A DNA stretch of 12,598 bases from an uncultured Oxalobacteraceae bacterium (GTDB lineage: Bacteria; Pseudomonadota; Gammaproteobacteria; Burkholderiales; Burkholderiaceae): NCBI GenBank assembly GCA_946480015.1, contig CAMLIL010000133.1, positions 1-12,598 of the forward strand. Direction: 5' to 3'. The notes under the pieces are model-generated. The model was given only the letters and a program-made list of their open reading frames with translations. It searched no databases and was not told the origin of the DNA. A program made the position numbers and the translations under genes. Positions 5,836 to 12,598 of the stretch are shown here, in pieces; position 1 is the stretch's first letter, and each line of letters opens with the position of its first letter.

Positions 5836-7267
5836 GCGTTCCGGTGTGCGCGCCTGGCTGGCGCGCGCAGTCACCCTGGCCATGCTGTGCTGCCTGCAGC
5901 TGGACGCCCTGGCCGCCGCCACCATCGTCGTCGTCAACAGCAATGCGCCAGGCGAAGGCTTCAACGATCCCACCCCGGCAGCGCCGGTGGGCGGCAATAC
6001 CGGCACCACGCTGGGCGCGCAGCGGCTGATCGCCTTTCAGCATGCGGCCGACATCTGGGCCGCCACCGTCACCAGCAGCGTCCCGGTACGCGTCAGCGCC
6101 ACGTTCGTCCCCCTGACGTGCAACGCCAACTCCGCCGTGCTGGGTGCGGCCGGTACGGTCGAAATCTTCGCCGAATTCGCCAATGCCCCCAAGCCCACCG
6201 CCTGGTACCCCTCGGCGCTGGCCAGCAAGCTGGCCGGCACCGATCTGGCCACCCCCGGTGAAGCGCACATCCAGGCGCGCTTCAATTCGCGCCTCGGCCT
6301 GTTTCCCGATTGCCTGCCGGGCTCGCCATTCTACCTGGGCCTGGACAATGCGCACGGCACCCAGATCGACCTGGTCACGGTCTTGCTGCACGAACTGGCG
6401 CACGGCCTGGGCTTCCAGAGTTTCACCGATGCGGCAACCGGCATGCGCATCGACAACCGCCCCGCCGTGTGGGATTACTTTCTGGTCGACAGCCGCACCA
6501 ACCGGGCCTGGGTCGAAATGACCGACGAGGAACGGCGCCTGTCAGCCGTGAGCGGCAACGCGCTGGCCTGGAATGGCTACAACGTCACCGCCGCCGTGCC
6601 GTCGGTGCTGGCGCCGCAATCGGTGCTGGGCATTGCCGGGCCGGCGGCAGGCAGCGCGGCCGGCAGCTACGACGTGGGCGACGCCTCCTTCGGCCCGGCC
6701 TTGGCCAATCCGCCCGTCAGCGGCCAATTGATGCCGGTGGTCGACCGTCCCGATGGCACCGGCCTTGCCTGTACCCCGCTCAGTCCCGCCAACGCGCTGG
6801 CCGTCAAAGACAACATCGCCCTGGTCGACCGCGGCGAATGCACCTTCGTGACCAAGGCGCTGGTCGTCCAGGCCGCCGGCGCGCGCGGCATGGTGGTGGC
6901 CGACAACGTCGCCGGCGAAGTGGCCGGGCTGTCCGGCACCGACCCGAGCATCACCATCCCCGCCGTGCGCGTCACCCTGGAAACCGGGCAAGCACTCAAG
7001 GCCGCGCTGGAGCGGCGCTCGCGCACCGAGTCCGGCGTCATCGCCAGCATGGGCATCGATCCCCAACGCCTGGCCGGCACCGACCGTGCGCGCCGGATCC
7101 GCCTGTACAGCCCGACCGAGCTGGCGCCGGGATCATCGGTGTCGCATTACACGGTCGAGGCCAAGCCCAACCAGCTGATGGAGCCAGCCATCAACGGCGA
7201 CCTGACCCACGAAGTGACGCCGCCGCGCGACCTGACCTATCCGCTGTTGCGCGATATCGGCTGGTAA
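5822..7267 (+). CDS. Exported PA-domain putative zinc metalloprotease, leishmanolysin (M8)-like layout
   Basis: 481 residues with a signal peptide (about 1-32: basic start, hydrophobic TLAMLCCLQL, ALAA site). The catalytic part has the run FYLGLDNAHGTQIDLVTVL before HELAHGLGFQS (190-200). This gives two zinc His (190, 194), Glu191 as base and Gly197, but Ser where many metzincins have the third His. About residues 277-400 form a PA (protease-associated) domain: SYDVGDASFGP, ALVDRGECTF, KALVVQAAGARGMVVADN, ITIPAVRV. After it comes GSSVSHYTVEAKPNQLMEP (437-454), and the protein ends DLTYPLLRDIGW. That tail resembles the M8 third-ligand/Met-turn region, so His442 and Met453 may complete the site. 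Cys100, 164, 317 and 340 could form two disulfides, expected in an exported protein. It ends the three-gene cassette. Protease activity is inferred, not shown; target unknown. Confidence 0.85.
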   Translation: MSTNKRSGVRAWLARAVTLAMLCCLQLDALAAATIVVVNSNAPGEGFNDPTPAAPVGGNTGTTLGAQRLIAFQHAADIWAATVTSSVPVRVSATFVPLTCNANSAVLGAAGTVEIFAEFANAPKPTAWYPSALASKLAGTDLATPGEAHIQARFNSRLGLFPDCLPGSPFYLGLDNAHGTQIDLVTVLLHELAHGLGFQSFTDAATGMRIDNRPAVWDYFLVDSRTNRAWVEMTDEERRLSAVSGNALAWNGYNVTAAVPSVLAPQSVLGIAGPAAGSAAGSYDVGDASFGPALANPPVSGQLMPVVDRPDGTGLACTPLSPANALAVKDNIALVDRGECTFVTKALVVQAAGARGMVVADNVAGEVAGLSGTDPSITIPAVRVTLETGQALKAALERRSRTESGVIASMGIDPQRLAGTDRARRIRLYSPTELAPGSSVSHYTVEAKPNQLMEPAINGDLTHEVTPPRDLTYPLLRDIGW

Positions 7268-7278
7268 ATCGCCAGACG

Positions 7279-7309
7279 AAAAAAAGCCGCAGGCATGCAA
7301 GCCTGCGGC
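7279..7309 (-). terminator. Intrinsic terminator of ppa
   Basis: A perfect 9-bp stem (GCCGCAGGC / GCCTGCGGC, 7286-7294 and 7301-7309) with a 6-base loop is followed on the - strand by seven T (A run 7279-7285). It lies 18 bases past the ppa stop. On the + strand the hairpin has no T run after it, so it serves ppa and only doubtfully the convergent protease gene. Confidence 0.9.
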
Positions 7310-7327
7310 CATCGGAACCGTGCCGGA

Positions 7328-7864
7328 TTACTTCTCGCTGGCCTTGTAAGCGGCCACGCCATTGAGGATTTCGGTCTTCGCATCTTCCGGACCGAACCAG
7401 CCTTCGATCTTGACCCACTTGCCGGGTTCCAGATCCTTGTAGTGCTCGAAGAAGTGCTGGATCTGCTGCAGGCGCAGGTCTTGCAGGTCTTCCGGCTTTT
7501 GCCAGTGCTTGTAGATCGGCAGGATCTTGTCGACTGGAACGGCCAGGATCTTGGCGTCGCCGCCGGCTTCGTCCGTCATCTTCAGCACGCCGATGGCACG
7601 GCAGCGCACCACCACGCCCGGGATCAGCGGGAACGGCGTGATGACCAGCACGTCGCAGGGGTCGCCGTCGTCGGCGATGGTGTTCGGCACGTAGCCGTAG
7701 TTGCACGGATAGTGCATGGCCGTACCCATGAAGCGGTCGACGAAAATCGCGCCCGATTCTTTGTCGACTTCGTACTTGATCGGATCGGCGTTCATCGGGA
7801 TTTCAATGATCACGTTGAAATCGTTAGGCACGTCGCGGCCGGAAGATACTTTGTTCAAGCTCAT
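7328..7864 (-). CDS. ppa: Inorganic pyrophosphatase (family I)
   Basis: A 178-residue cytoplasmic enzyme hydrolysing pyrophosphate to two phosphates, pulling biosynthetic reactions forward. It matches the soluble family I enzyme (E. coli 176 residues) along its whole length. Features seen: EIPM with Glu21, YEVDKESG (31-38), [18 protein letters not shown] (43-60), the signature DGDPCD (66-71), and [13 protein letters not shown] carrying Asp98 and Asp103, all metal/pyrophosphate ligands. The signature has Cys70 where E. coli has Val, a mild deviation. The start ATG has AAGGAAA 4 bases upstream. It follows hemY on the same strand after 132 bases that contain a TATAAT, so it is probably transcribed on its own as well as by read-through. 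A strong terminator follows. Confidence 0.97.
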   Translation of the reverse strand: MSLNKVSSGRDVPNDFNVIIEIPMNADPIKYEVDKESGAIFVDRFMGTAMHYPCNYGYVPNTIADDGDPCDVLVITPFPLIPGVVVRCRAIGVLKMTDEAGGDAKILAVPVDKILPIYKHWQKPEDLQDLRLQQIQHFFEHYKDLEPGKWVKIEGWFGPEDAKTEILNGVAAYKASEK

Positions 7865-7868
7865 GGGG

Positions 7869-7875
7869 TTTCCTT
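7869..7875 (-). promoter_or_regulatory. Ribosome binding site of ppa
   Basis: On the - strand AAGGAAA lies 4 bases before the ppa ATG. Confidence 0.75.
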
Positions 7876-7907
7876 GAAAGCGGGGATGACGAAAGGGTTA
7901 ATGACGA

Positions 7908-7936
7908 ATTATAACCAATGAGGGTAAGCTTGTGCG
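7908..7936 (-). promoter_or_regulatory. Candidate sigma-70 promoter of ppa
   Basis: On the - strand there is a perfect -10 TATAAT (7913-7908), and 17 bases upstream CGCACA (7936-7931), which matches TTGACA only in its last three bases. Predicted transcription would start near 7901, giving a leader of about 37 bases. A GGTTA/TAACC inverted repeat (7896-7916) spans the -10 and start. The position between hemY and ppa suits an internal promoter. Confidence 0.5.
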
Positions 7937-7996
7937 ATGCAGCAAGCGGCGAGCGCACCAGTCAGGCCGGCCGGCGCCAGGCCCACGCCAGGCGTG

Positions 7997-9193
7997 TCAC
8001 AAAATGCTGGCCAGTGCGCACTGGCGGTAATGCGCGGTCGCTTCCTCGGTCTGGCCGAGCGCCTCGTGCATCTGGGCCAGCTTCAGGTGGGCTTCGCGCA
8101 CCATGCGCGCTTCGGTGGCGTCCGACAGGGCCTGCTCCAGATAACGCTGGGCCTTGCCCCACAGCTTCTGCTTCAGGCACAGCGAACCGAGCGTGAGCGC
8201 CAGTTCGGCGTCGGTGGGCCGTTCGCGCATCCAGGCTTCGCAATGTTCGATCTGGGCCAGCAGCGACGGCGAACCGGCCTGGGCAGCTGAATCGCGATAG
8301 GCGCGCACCACCCGCTCGTCCCAGGACGCGGCCAGGGCCTGTTCGGCGCTCTGGCGCGCTTCATCGTGCAGGCCGCGGGCGTTGAAGGCCGCGACCGCGC
8401 GCGCAGCGATGAACGGCTGGATCCGGTCGGCGCTGGGCACGGTCGACCACACCCGCTGGATCGACTCGGCATCGTGGGCGCCGTCGGACAGCATGGCGTC
8501 GTAGGCCAGCTCGCGCAGACGCGCCGACAGCGCCGGATGCAGCGCCTTGTGTTTGTCCAGCAAACGCACCAGGCGCAGCACTTCCGGCCAGTTCTTGGCC
8601 TGCTGCTGTGCCTTGAGCGACCATTGCAGCGCGTGGATATGGCGGGTGCCGCTGGCGTTCAGTTCCGCCACCGCTTCCAGCGCCGCTTCCGGCTGATGGT
8701 CGTCGACCAGCAGCTCCGTCATCGTCATCAGGCGCGCGGTTTTCATCGCATTGTCGTGTGCAATGCCGGCCAGCCACTGATCGCGCCGGGCCGACTGGCG
8801 CATCCGATGCGCCGCCCGGGCGCCGATCAGCGCCGCCAGGCCCTCGTTTTCCGGCAGCTCGGCGGCGCGGATGGCGGCCTTCTCGGCGTGGCCGAAGCGC
8901 CCCTCAAACAGGGCCTTGAGGGCGTCGCGCAAACCCTTGTTGCCGTCCCGCTCGCGCTTGCGCTGGCGGTAGGCCGCCACCCGCCGCGGCATCGCCACAG
9001 TGGCGCGCAGCGCGCGCAGCAAACCGTACACAACCAGAAACAGCAGCGCCGTCAGCACCAGGAACAGATTCAACGACAGGTCGATCCGGTGCGGCGGATA
9101 GAAAAACACCACGTTGCCGGGATTGAAGCGCGCCGTGACGGCGATGCCGATGGCGCCTGCCATCAGCGCAACTAACCAGAGGAGTAAACGCAT
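7997..9193 (-). CDS. hemY: Heme biosynthesis-associated TPR membrane protein HemY
   Basis: A 398-residue inner-membrane protein of the proteobacterial HemY family (not the Bacillus protoporphyrinogen oxidase that shares the symbol). Two hydrophobic N-terminal segments (about 3-20 and 43-62) flank the family stretch ARFNPGNVVFFYPPHRIDLSL (21-41). A long helical domain follows, with TPR-like repeats most obvious at about 306-396 (ALGQTEEATAHYRQ and similar). Its biochemical role is unsettled; the family is tied to late heme synthesis by gene linkage. It starts 25 bases after the hemX stop with only a poor ribosome site, suggesting operon translation. It is the last hem gene; a small GC palindrome directly after the stop lacks a T run. 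Confidence 0.93.
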   Translation of the reverse strand: MRLLLWLVALMAGAIGIAVTARFNPGNVVFFYPPHRIDLSLNLFLVLTALLFLVVYGLLRALRATVAMPRRVAAYRQRKRERDGNKGLRDALKALFEGRFGHAEKAAIRAAELPENEGLAALIGARAAHRMRQSARRDQWLAGIAHDNAMKTARLMTMTELLVDDHQPEAALEAVAELNASGTRHIHALQWSLKAQQQAKNWPEVLRLVRLLDKHKALHPALSARLRELAYDAMLSDGAHDAESIQRVWSTVPSADRIQPFIAARAVAAFNARGLHDEARQSAEQALAASWDERVVRAYRDSAAQAGSPSLLAQIEHCEAWMRERPTDAELALTLGSLCLKQKLWGKAQRYLEQALSDATEARMVREAHLKLAQMHEALGQTEEATAHYRQCALASIL

Positions 9194-9218
9194 GAATTGG
9201 GGATCGCTTCAGTCGGTG

Positions 9219-10361
9219 TTAAGGCTTCGCCTTGAAATTGCGCACGGCGTTCAGGCTATCGGCCAAGGACGGCATCTCGATCGCCAGATTGTTCGCCTGC
9301 ACCTGGCGCAGCAGCGCTTGCGCGGTCTGCGTGTCGCGCGCCTTGACGTCGAAGTACTTGGTCAACGCATCCTGGGCCGCGATCAGGTCGGTCCGGAACG
9401 CTTCCTCATTGCGCGACAGCAGCGCCAGGCGGGCGTTCAGCAGGCGCAGCTTCAGGTTTTCGCGCAGAAAATACGACTGGGTCGGCGACATCATCAGCGC
9501 GTCCGGCGTGTCGACACTGCGCACCCGGATCAGCTGGCCGATGTCGCCCCACATTTCGGCGCTCCAGTTGCGCCAGGTATCGCGCATGCGCTCGCCCAGG
9601 GTGGACGGTTTCGCCGCCACGCCCGGCTTGGCTGGACTGCCGGCGCGTACCGGCTCAAGCGGCGCGGCCGGCTTTTCGTCGGCCAGCATCGGCAAGGTAT
9701 CGATCTCGGCAATCACGTTGTCCAGACGCAGCGCCACGCCGGCCAGATCCAGGGTTGGCAAGGCTTTCAGCTTTTCGGTGTCCTTGGCGATGGCGCGACG
9801 GATATTGATGAACTGCGGCTTGTCCGCGCGCGACAGCGAACGGTCGGCGTTTTGCAGCGCGATCAGTGCGCCCTGCACATTGCCGGCCAGTTGCAATTGC
9901 TGGCTGGCGGTCGACAGCACCTGCTCGATTTCCGCCAGCGCCCACTCGTCGCGGTTTTTCGACAGGTCCTGATACAGCTGCTCGAGCGCCAGCTGCTGGC
10001 TTTGCGCCTCGCTCTGCCGGCTTTCCAGCAGCGCCACCTTGGCCTGCAAATCCTTGGTCTGGTCCAGTACGCTTTTCACCAGCGTATTGGCTTCCGTACT
10101 GATCAGTTCCGAACGCTGCAGGTTCTTGGCCGTTTCCATGCGCAAGGTTTGCAGATGGTTGCGCGTTGAAAACGCCTGCGCCGCCAGCAGAATGAACAGC
10201 ACGATCACGGCCACCGTGAGCGGCCGCTGCAGCATGTCGGTCACGCTCGGTTCCACGGGTGGCTTGCTGATGCGCTCCGGGGCTGCCGCCGGGTCGATCT
10301 GCGGCGCGGCGGCGGAGGCGGAGGCGGAATTATGTTCTGGTAAGGTAGGCAATTCGTTCAT
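9219..10361 (-). CDS. hemX: HemX family membrane protein (uroporphyrinogen-III C-methyltransferase-like name, role uncertain)
   Basis: 380 residues: a Pro/Ala/Ser-rich cytoplasmic N-terminus (1-45), a single membrane helix (about 47-64, LTVAVIVLFILLAAQAF), then a probable coiled coil (about 70-135, rich in Gln, Glu and Leu). A helical periplasmic domain has WALAEIEQVLSTASQQLQLAG (140-160) and ALIALQNADRSL, hallmarks of HemX. Family databases often label it uroporphyrinogen-III C-methyltransferase, but no SAM-dependent methyltransferase motif is visible, so that name should not be taken as function. The start overlaps the hemD stop (ATGA), a strong coupling signal. A Pro/Ala linker (about 230-252) splits the periplasmic part. 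Confidence 0.93.
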   Translation of the reverse strand: MNELPTLPEHNSASASAAAPQIDPAAAPERISKPPVEPSVTDMLQRPLTVAVIVLFILLAAQAFSTRNHLQTLRMETAKNLQRSELISTEANTLVKSVLDQTKDLQAKVALLESRQSEAQSQQLALEQLYQDLSKNRDEWALAEIEQVLSTASQQLQLAGNVQGALIALQNADRSLSRADKPQFINIRRAIAKDTEKLKALPTLDLAGVALRLDNVIAEIDTLPMLADEKPAAPLEPVRAGSPAKPGVAAKPSTLGERMRDTWRNWSAEMWGDIGQLIRVRSVDTPDALMMSPTQSYFLRENLKLRLLNARLALLSRNEEAFRTDLIAAQDALTKYFDVKARDTQTAQALLRQVQANNLAIEMPSLADSLNAVRNFKAKP

Positions 10362-11128
10362 GCTCGTGATTGTAACGCGGCAAGCAGGCGTTCGTCGCCT
10401 GAACCGCTCTGCGTCAGTCGGGTAAAGCCCAGCGCGGCGGCACTGTCGGCAATGCGTTGGTGCGGCACCAGAAGGTGTTGTTGTTGCAATTTCGCGACAG
10501 CTTCCTCGCCGCCCGCCGCCCGTACCAGCATCACCAGGCCGCGCAGCGCTTCCGAACTGGTGACGATCCAGTCATGCGGACGCGCCAGCAAGCGCGCCAG
10601 CTGCGCGGCCAGTTCCGGCGTCAGCAGCGGCACGCTGCGCCGGTACGCCGCCACCGTCGTCACCTCGGCGCCGGCGGCGCGCAAGCCATCGGCCATCAGC
10701 TCGCGCCCGCTGTCGCCGCGCACGATCAGCACGCGCCGGCCGCGCAAGGCCGCCAGATCGAGCGCGCCCAGCAAATGTTCCGAGTCGCTGGGGCCGTCGC
10801 CGGGAGGCTGATGAACGACCGTTGCGGCCAGGTCGACGCCATGCGCCGCCAGCGCCGCCCGGCTGCTCTCCCCCAGCACCGCGATGGCGACCGTCGCCGG
10901 CCACCGGTCCAGACAGGCGAACGCCGCATCGATGGCATTCGGCGACACGAACGCCACCAGGTCGAACGAAGCCAGGCCGGCCAAGGTCGCCTTGAGCGCG
11001 GCGGGATCGGCCAGCGGCGCGATGTCGAGCAGGGGCAGCAGGACCGCCTCGCGCCCGGCCCGGCGTACCTGTTCGGCCAAGGCATCGGCCTGGGCACGCG
11101 GGCGCGTAATGACAACCGGATCAGGCAT
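10358..11128 (-). CDS. hemD: Uroporphyrinogen-III synthase
   Basis: A 256-residue cytoplasmic enzyme that closes hydroxymethylbilane with inversion of ring D to form uroporphyrinogen III. It is poorly conserved overall, but the expected landmarks are present: N-terminal [16 protein letters not shown] (5-20), LPLLDIAP (31-38), FVSPNA (60-65), [17 protein letters not shown] (133-149) and the later VTSSEAL (189-195). The frame is open upstream to 11245. ATG 11128 is preferred since the protein then begins at the family's usual N-terminus and overlaps the hemC stop by 8 bases (ATGCCTGA); the added 39 residues would be Arg-rich and shadow hemC. The 3' end overlaps hemX by 4 bases. It is translated between hemC and hemX in one operon. 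Confidence 0.95.
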   Translation of the reverse strand: MPDPVVITRPRAQADALAEQVRRAGREAVLLPLLDIAPLADPAALKATLAGLASFDLVAFVSPNAIDAAFACLDRWPATVAIAVLGESSRAALAAHGVDLAATVVHQPPGDGPSDSEHLLGALDLAALRGRRVLIVRGDSGRELMADGLRAAGAEVTTVAAYRRSVPLLTPELAAQLARLLARPHDWIVTSSEALRGLVMLVRAAGGEEAVAKLQQQHLLVPHQRIADSAAALGFTRLTQSGSGDERLLAALQSRA

Positions 11129-12137
11129 GCCCGCCGGTACCGGCCTCGCCAATGCTGGCGGCAGCCGCGCAGGCCGCCAGAATGTCATGCGCATCCTGCC
11201 CCTGCAGCAAGGCCGCGACCTGCTGGCCCAGCGCTTCCGGCGCATCGGCCGGACCGCTCAATTCGGCGCTGGCCATGCGCGTACCGTCCGGCGTGGCCAC
11301 CATGGCGCGCAGGCGCATGGTGGCGCCCTCGATAGTGGCAAACGCCGCGAGCGGAATCTGGCAACTGCCGCCGAAGGCTTTCGACACGGTGCGTTCGGCC
11401 CGCACCGCCAGCGCGGTCGGCACATGGTTGAGCGGCGCCAGCACGGCGGCCAGATCGATGCCGCCCGGCGGCTGGGCGAGAATTTCAATTGCCATGGCGC
11501 CCTGCCCGGCCGCCGGCAGGCTGTATTCCGGCGCCAGCAGTGCGCGGATGCGCTGCGGCAGGCCGAGGCGCTTGAGACCGGCCGCGGCCAGGATGATGGC
11601 CGCATATTCGCCGCGGTCCAGCTTGCCCAGGCGGGTGTCCAGATTGCCGCGCAGCGGACGGATCACCAGATGCGGATAGCGCGCCGCGATCAGCGACTGG
11701 CGGCGCAGGCTGCTGGTGCCCACCACGGCGCCGGCCGGCAACTCGTCCAGACCGGCATAATCGTTGGACACGAAGGCATCGCGCGGATCTTCACGCTCCA
11801 GCACGGCGGCCAGCACGAAGCCGTCCGGCAAGTCCATCGGCACATCCTTGAGCGAGTGCACGGCCAGATCGGCGCGCCCCTCGGCCATCGCCACTTCCAG
11901 CTCCTTGACGAACAATCCCTTGCCACCGACCTTGCTGAGGGCACGGTCCAGAATCTGGTCCCCGCGCGTGGTCATTCCAAGAATATTTATGCTGCACTGC
12001 GGATATAATACTGCTAATTGGTCACGCACATGATTGGATTGCCACATAGCAAGGCGACTCTCGCGCGATGCGATGACCAACTTGGAGGGCAGTTCAGTAG
12101 CTTTCAAATCGGATTCTTTCACTGTCGTTAAATCCAT
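11121..12137 (-). CDS. hemC: Hydroxymethylbilane synthase (porphobilinogen deaminase)
   Basis: A 338-residue cytoplasmic enzyme joining four porphobilinogens into hydroxymethylbilane. Seen: [13 protein letters not shown] (21-33), TTRGDQI (56-62), KGLFVKELE (73-81), HSLKDVP with catalytic Asp98, GTSSLRRQ (140-147), RGNLDTRL (163-170), the GLKRLG helix (187-192), and GGSCQIP with Cys259, which holds the dipyrromethane cofactor. All catalytic residues are in place. The N-terminus carries about 18 extra residues ([18 protein letters not shown]) ahead of the usual start, but no better ATG lies downstream. The ribosome site is weak. It heads the hemCDXY operon and diverges from ppc. Confidence 0.97.
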   Translation of the reverse strand: MDLTTVKESDLKATELPSKLVIASRESRLAMWQSNHVRDQLAVLYPQCSINILGMTTRGDQILDRALSKVGGKGLFVKELEVAMAEGRADLAVHSLKDVPMDLPDGFVLAAVLEREDPRDAFVSNDYAGLDELPAGAVVGTSSLRRQSLIAARYPHLVIRPLRGNLDTRLGKLDRGEYAAIILAAAGLKRLGLPQRIRALLAPEYSLPAAGQGAMAIEILAQPPGGIDLAAVLAPLNHVPTALAVRAERTVSKAFGGSCQIPLAAFATIEGATMRLRAMVATPDGTRMASAELSGPADAPEALGQQVAALLQGQDAHDILAACAAAASIGEAGTGGHA

Positions 12138-12159
12138 ACCGGTTTATGCCAGTTTTTTC

Positions 12160-12195
12160 GGTGCATGGATAAGATCAGAAATTTTATCATGCGCC
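12160..12195. repeat. Imperfect inverted repeat in the hemC/ppc divergent region
   Basis: The left arm is GGTGCATGGATAA (12160-12172) and the right arm TTATCATGCGCC (12184-12195). They pair over 12 positions with one bulged G and one G-T pair, around an 11-base AT-rich loop. The repeat covers the hemC -10 candidate and the ATG at 12189. It may be an operator for a dimeric regulator or a hairpin in the ppc leader. Confidence 0.6.
12181..12189 (-). promoter_or_regulatory. Candidate extended -10 promoter of hemC
   Basis: The - strand reads TGATAAAAT, an extended -10 (TGn followed by TAAAAT). No good -35 lies 16-18 bases upstream, which is tolerated with an extended -10. A start near 12174 would give a leader of about 37 bases before the hemC ATG. 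Confidence 0.4.
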
Positions 12196-12252
12196 CTCTT
12201 TGCAGACCGAGGCCAAAAGCCTTTGCACCAACAATTCACTCTGTGGTCTAAC

Positions 12253-12598
12253 ATGGTTAATCAAGCTGCTGCTCAAGAAACGAATGCGGTCCTCGACAAG
12301 GACGCGCCATTGAAAGAAGATATCCGCCTGCTCGGACGCCTGCTCGGCGACGTGCTGCGCGACCAGGAAGGCGACGAGGTATTCGAAGTCGTCGAAACGA
12401 TCCGCCAGACCGCCGTGCGCTTTCGCCGCGAGGACGATGCCCAGGCTGGCCAGGACCTGACCACCTTGCTGCACAAACTGACGCGCAACCAGACCATTTC
12501 CGTGGTCCGGGCGTTTTCCTATTTCTCGCACCTGGCCAACATCGCCGAGGACCAGCACCACATTCGCCGCCGCCGCGCCCACCTGCTGGCCGGTTCCG
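12253..12598 (+). CDS. ppc: Phosphoenolpyruvate carboxylase, N-terminal part (runs off the window)
   Basis: The first 115 codons of a large (normally ~900-residue) cytoplasmic enzyme that carboxylates phosphoenolpyruvate to oxaloacetate, refilling the TCA cycle. The visible part contains LKEDIRLLGRLLGDVLRDQEG (20-40), VFEVVETIRQTAVRFRRED and the conserved VVRAFSYFSHLANIAEDQHHIRR. These match the N-terminal helices of bacterial PEPC (E. coli: LLGETIKD..., VARAFSQFLNLANTAEQ, recalled from memory). The catalytic residues lie beyond the edge. ATG 12253 is chosen because it gives the family-length N-terminus, although the ribosome site is poor; an upstream 20-codon frame ends one base before it. 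It is transcribed away from hemC. Confidence 0.93.
   Translation, partial: MVNQAAAQETNAVLDKDAPLKEDIRLLGRLLGDVLRDQEGDEVFEVVETIRQTAVRFRREDDAQAGQDLTTLLHKLTRNQTISVVRAFSYFSHLANIAEDQHHIRRRRAHLLAGS

Noticed and set aside
5885..5892. Cys-Cys in the protease signal peptide as a lipoprotein lipobox
   Set aside because: The residues before Cys (AML) do not fit the lipobox, which needs a small residue at -1.
7984..7996. 13-base palindrome CACGCCAGGCGTG directly after the hemY stop as a terminator
   Set aside because: The stem is only 5 bp with a 3-base loop and there is no T run on the - strand.
11129..11245. 39-residue N-terminal extension of HemD
   Set aside because: It is Arg-rich, overlaps hemC in another frame and precedes the normal family N-terminus.
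12198..12227. Direct repeat CTTTGCA (two copies, 23 bases apart) upstream of ppc
   Set aside because: Seven bases twice is weak evidence and there is no third copy or promoter register to support a binding site.

Overview
The window looks like chromosome from a GC-rich betaproteobacterium, most likely Oxalobacteraceae (Massilia, Duganella or Janthinobacterium type). The reasons are strong G/C third-position bias, a hemC-hemD-hemX-hemY cluster divergent from ppc and followed by ppa (an order I associate with Burkholderiales), and a PEP-CTERM surface protein. The genus is inference; the family-level guess is moderately firm.

Region 1 (1-4598, + strand) is an operon for a branched-chain-amino-acid-type (LivKGFHM-like) ABC importer. 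It holds the 3' part of a periplasmic binding protein, two ATPases and two permeases, packed with gaps of 1-16 bases or an 8-base overlap. The substrate cannot be read from the sequence.

Region 2 (4752-7267, + strand) is the accessory part: three overlapping genes for exported proteins. They are a choice-of-anchor-J/PEP-CTERM protein, a 133-residue protein resembling the small 'post-PEP-CTERM' family, and a 481-residue putative zinc metalloprotease. The protease has HELAHGLGF, an inserted PA domain, and a far-downstream SH...NQLM segment that resembles the third zinc ligand and Met-turn of leishmanolysin (M8) metzincins. Each junction has the next gene's Shine-Dalgarno sequence and start codon inside the previous reading frame, so the three are probably one translationally coupled unit. 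This is the most interesting part of the window.

Region 3 (7279-12137, - strand) is housekeeping. hemC and hemD make hydroxymethylbilane and uroporphyrinogen III. They are followed by the membrane-anchored HemX and the TPR membrane protein HemY, then by inorganic pyrophosphatase ppa, which has its own promoter candidate and a clear intrinsic terminator facing the protease gene.

Region 4 (12138-12598) is the divergent hemC/ppc control region and the first 115 codons of phosphoenolpyruvate carboxylase. The intergenic space carries a long imperfect inverted repeat that overlaps the hemC promoter candidate. A 20-codon open frame ends one base before the ppc start. No tRNA, rRNA, insertion sequence, CRISPR array or gene-free stretch above 300 bases was seen; the largest gaps are 153, 132 and 115 bases.
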